Source of the DNA: Treponema sp.
GTDB lineage: Bacteria > Spirochaetota > Spirochaetia > Treponematales > Treponemataceae
Direction of reading: 5' to 3'
NCBI GenBank assembly: GCA_016296205.1
Contig: JAEDJS010000084.1
Coordinates: 1 to 5,482 of the forward strand
DNA length: 5,482 nucleotides
This document shows positions 5,436 to 5,482 of this stretch, piece by piece (positions within the stretch are counted from its first letter, which is position 1; every line of letters starts with the position of its first letter). The translations under genes were made by a program, and so were the position numbers. The notes under the pieces are model-generated. The model was not told the DNA's origin. It ran no database searches and saw only the letters and a program-made list of their open reading frames with translations.

Positions 5436-5474
5436 GTAAGATAAAACCGCTAAAATAGCGCGGCTTTATCTTAC
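5436..5474. other. Long hairpin at the right edge of the window
   Basis: GTAAGATAAA (5436-5445) is complementary to TTTATCTTAC (5465-5474), and CCGC (5447-5450) to GCGG (5460-5463), around a 9-nt loop. Read on the minus strand the one mismatch becomes a G-U pair, giving a continuous 15-bp stem. An alternative inner stem is CGCTA/TAGCG with loop AAA. Neither side has a visible T-run within the window, so a terminator is not supported. It may be a regulatory hairpin or part of an RNA continuing past the edge. Confidence 0.7.
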
Positions 5475-5482
5475 CTAAAGTT

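Larger units (their letters stand above)
5155..5482. other. Non-coding, repeat-rich region
   Basis: Neither strand holds an open frame longer than a few codons with a ribosome-binding site. The region contains the 17-bp array, an extended -10, a perfect 13-bp inverted repeat, a 21-bp tandem duplication and a long hairpin. I recognise no tRNA, rRNA, tmRNA, RNase P or SRP RNA signature. Confidence 0.75.

Noticed and set aside
5429..5458. Tiny frame ATG GAG TGT ... TAG (nine codons)
   Set aside because: No upstream ribosome-binding site, and it is buried in the edge hairpin.

Overview
The window looks like a chromosomal housekeeping region from a spirochaete, most likely a host-associated Treponema. 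The DNA is AT-rich. The omega subunit, MiaA and RecO have diverged in a way I associate with treponemes, and a 29-residue COX24/AURKAIP1-type ribosomal protein is present. The genus is my inference from protein style, not from a database comparison.

On the minus strand, right to left, there are two apparent transcription units. The first is rpoZ (RNA polymerase omega) - miaA (tRNA A37 dimethylallyltransferase) - a 90-bp GTG-start gene for a very basic bS22/mS38-like ribosomal protein. It ends at a clear intrinsic terminator (2874-2909). The small gene also has its own promoter, which overlaps the end of miaA. The second unit is dxs (TTG start, strong Shine-Dalgarno) overlapping folP by 11 nt; folP runs off the left edge. 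On the plus strand, recO diverges from rpoZ across a 115-bp region holding back-to-back promoters. recO has no ribosome-binding site and an extended -10 placed so that its mRNA would start at or next to the ATG.

The last 328 bp (5155-5482) contain no credible gene but are densely structured. There are eight exact-period 17-bp tandem units, the first of which supplies the recO stop codon. Then come a consensus extended -10 element, a perfect 13-bp inverted repeat with a 24-nt loop, a perfect 21-bp tandem duplication, and a long hairpin at the edge. This is the least explained part of the window. It may be a slippage-prone spacer, a structured leader or small RNA, or a protein-binding array.

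Together the genes serve transcription (omega), translation (tRNA modification, small ribosomal protein), recombinational repair (RecO), isoprenoid, thiamine and pyridoxal precursor supply (DXS) and folate synthesis (DHPS). Apart from the small ribosomal gene, the genes are ordinary. The interest lies in the non-coding architecture and in how recO and miaA start.
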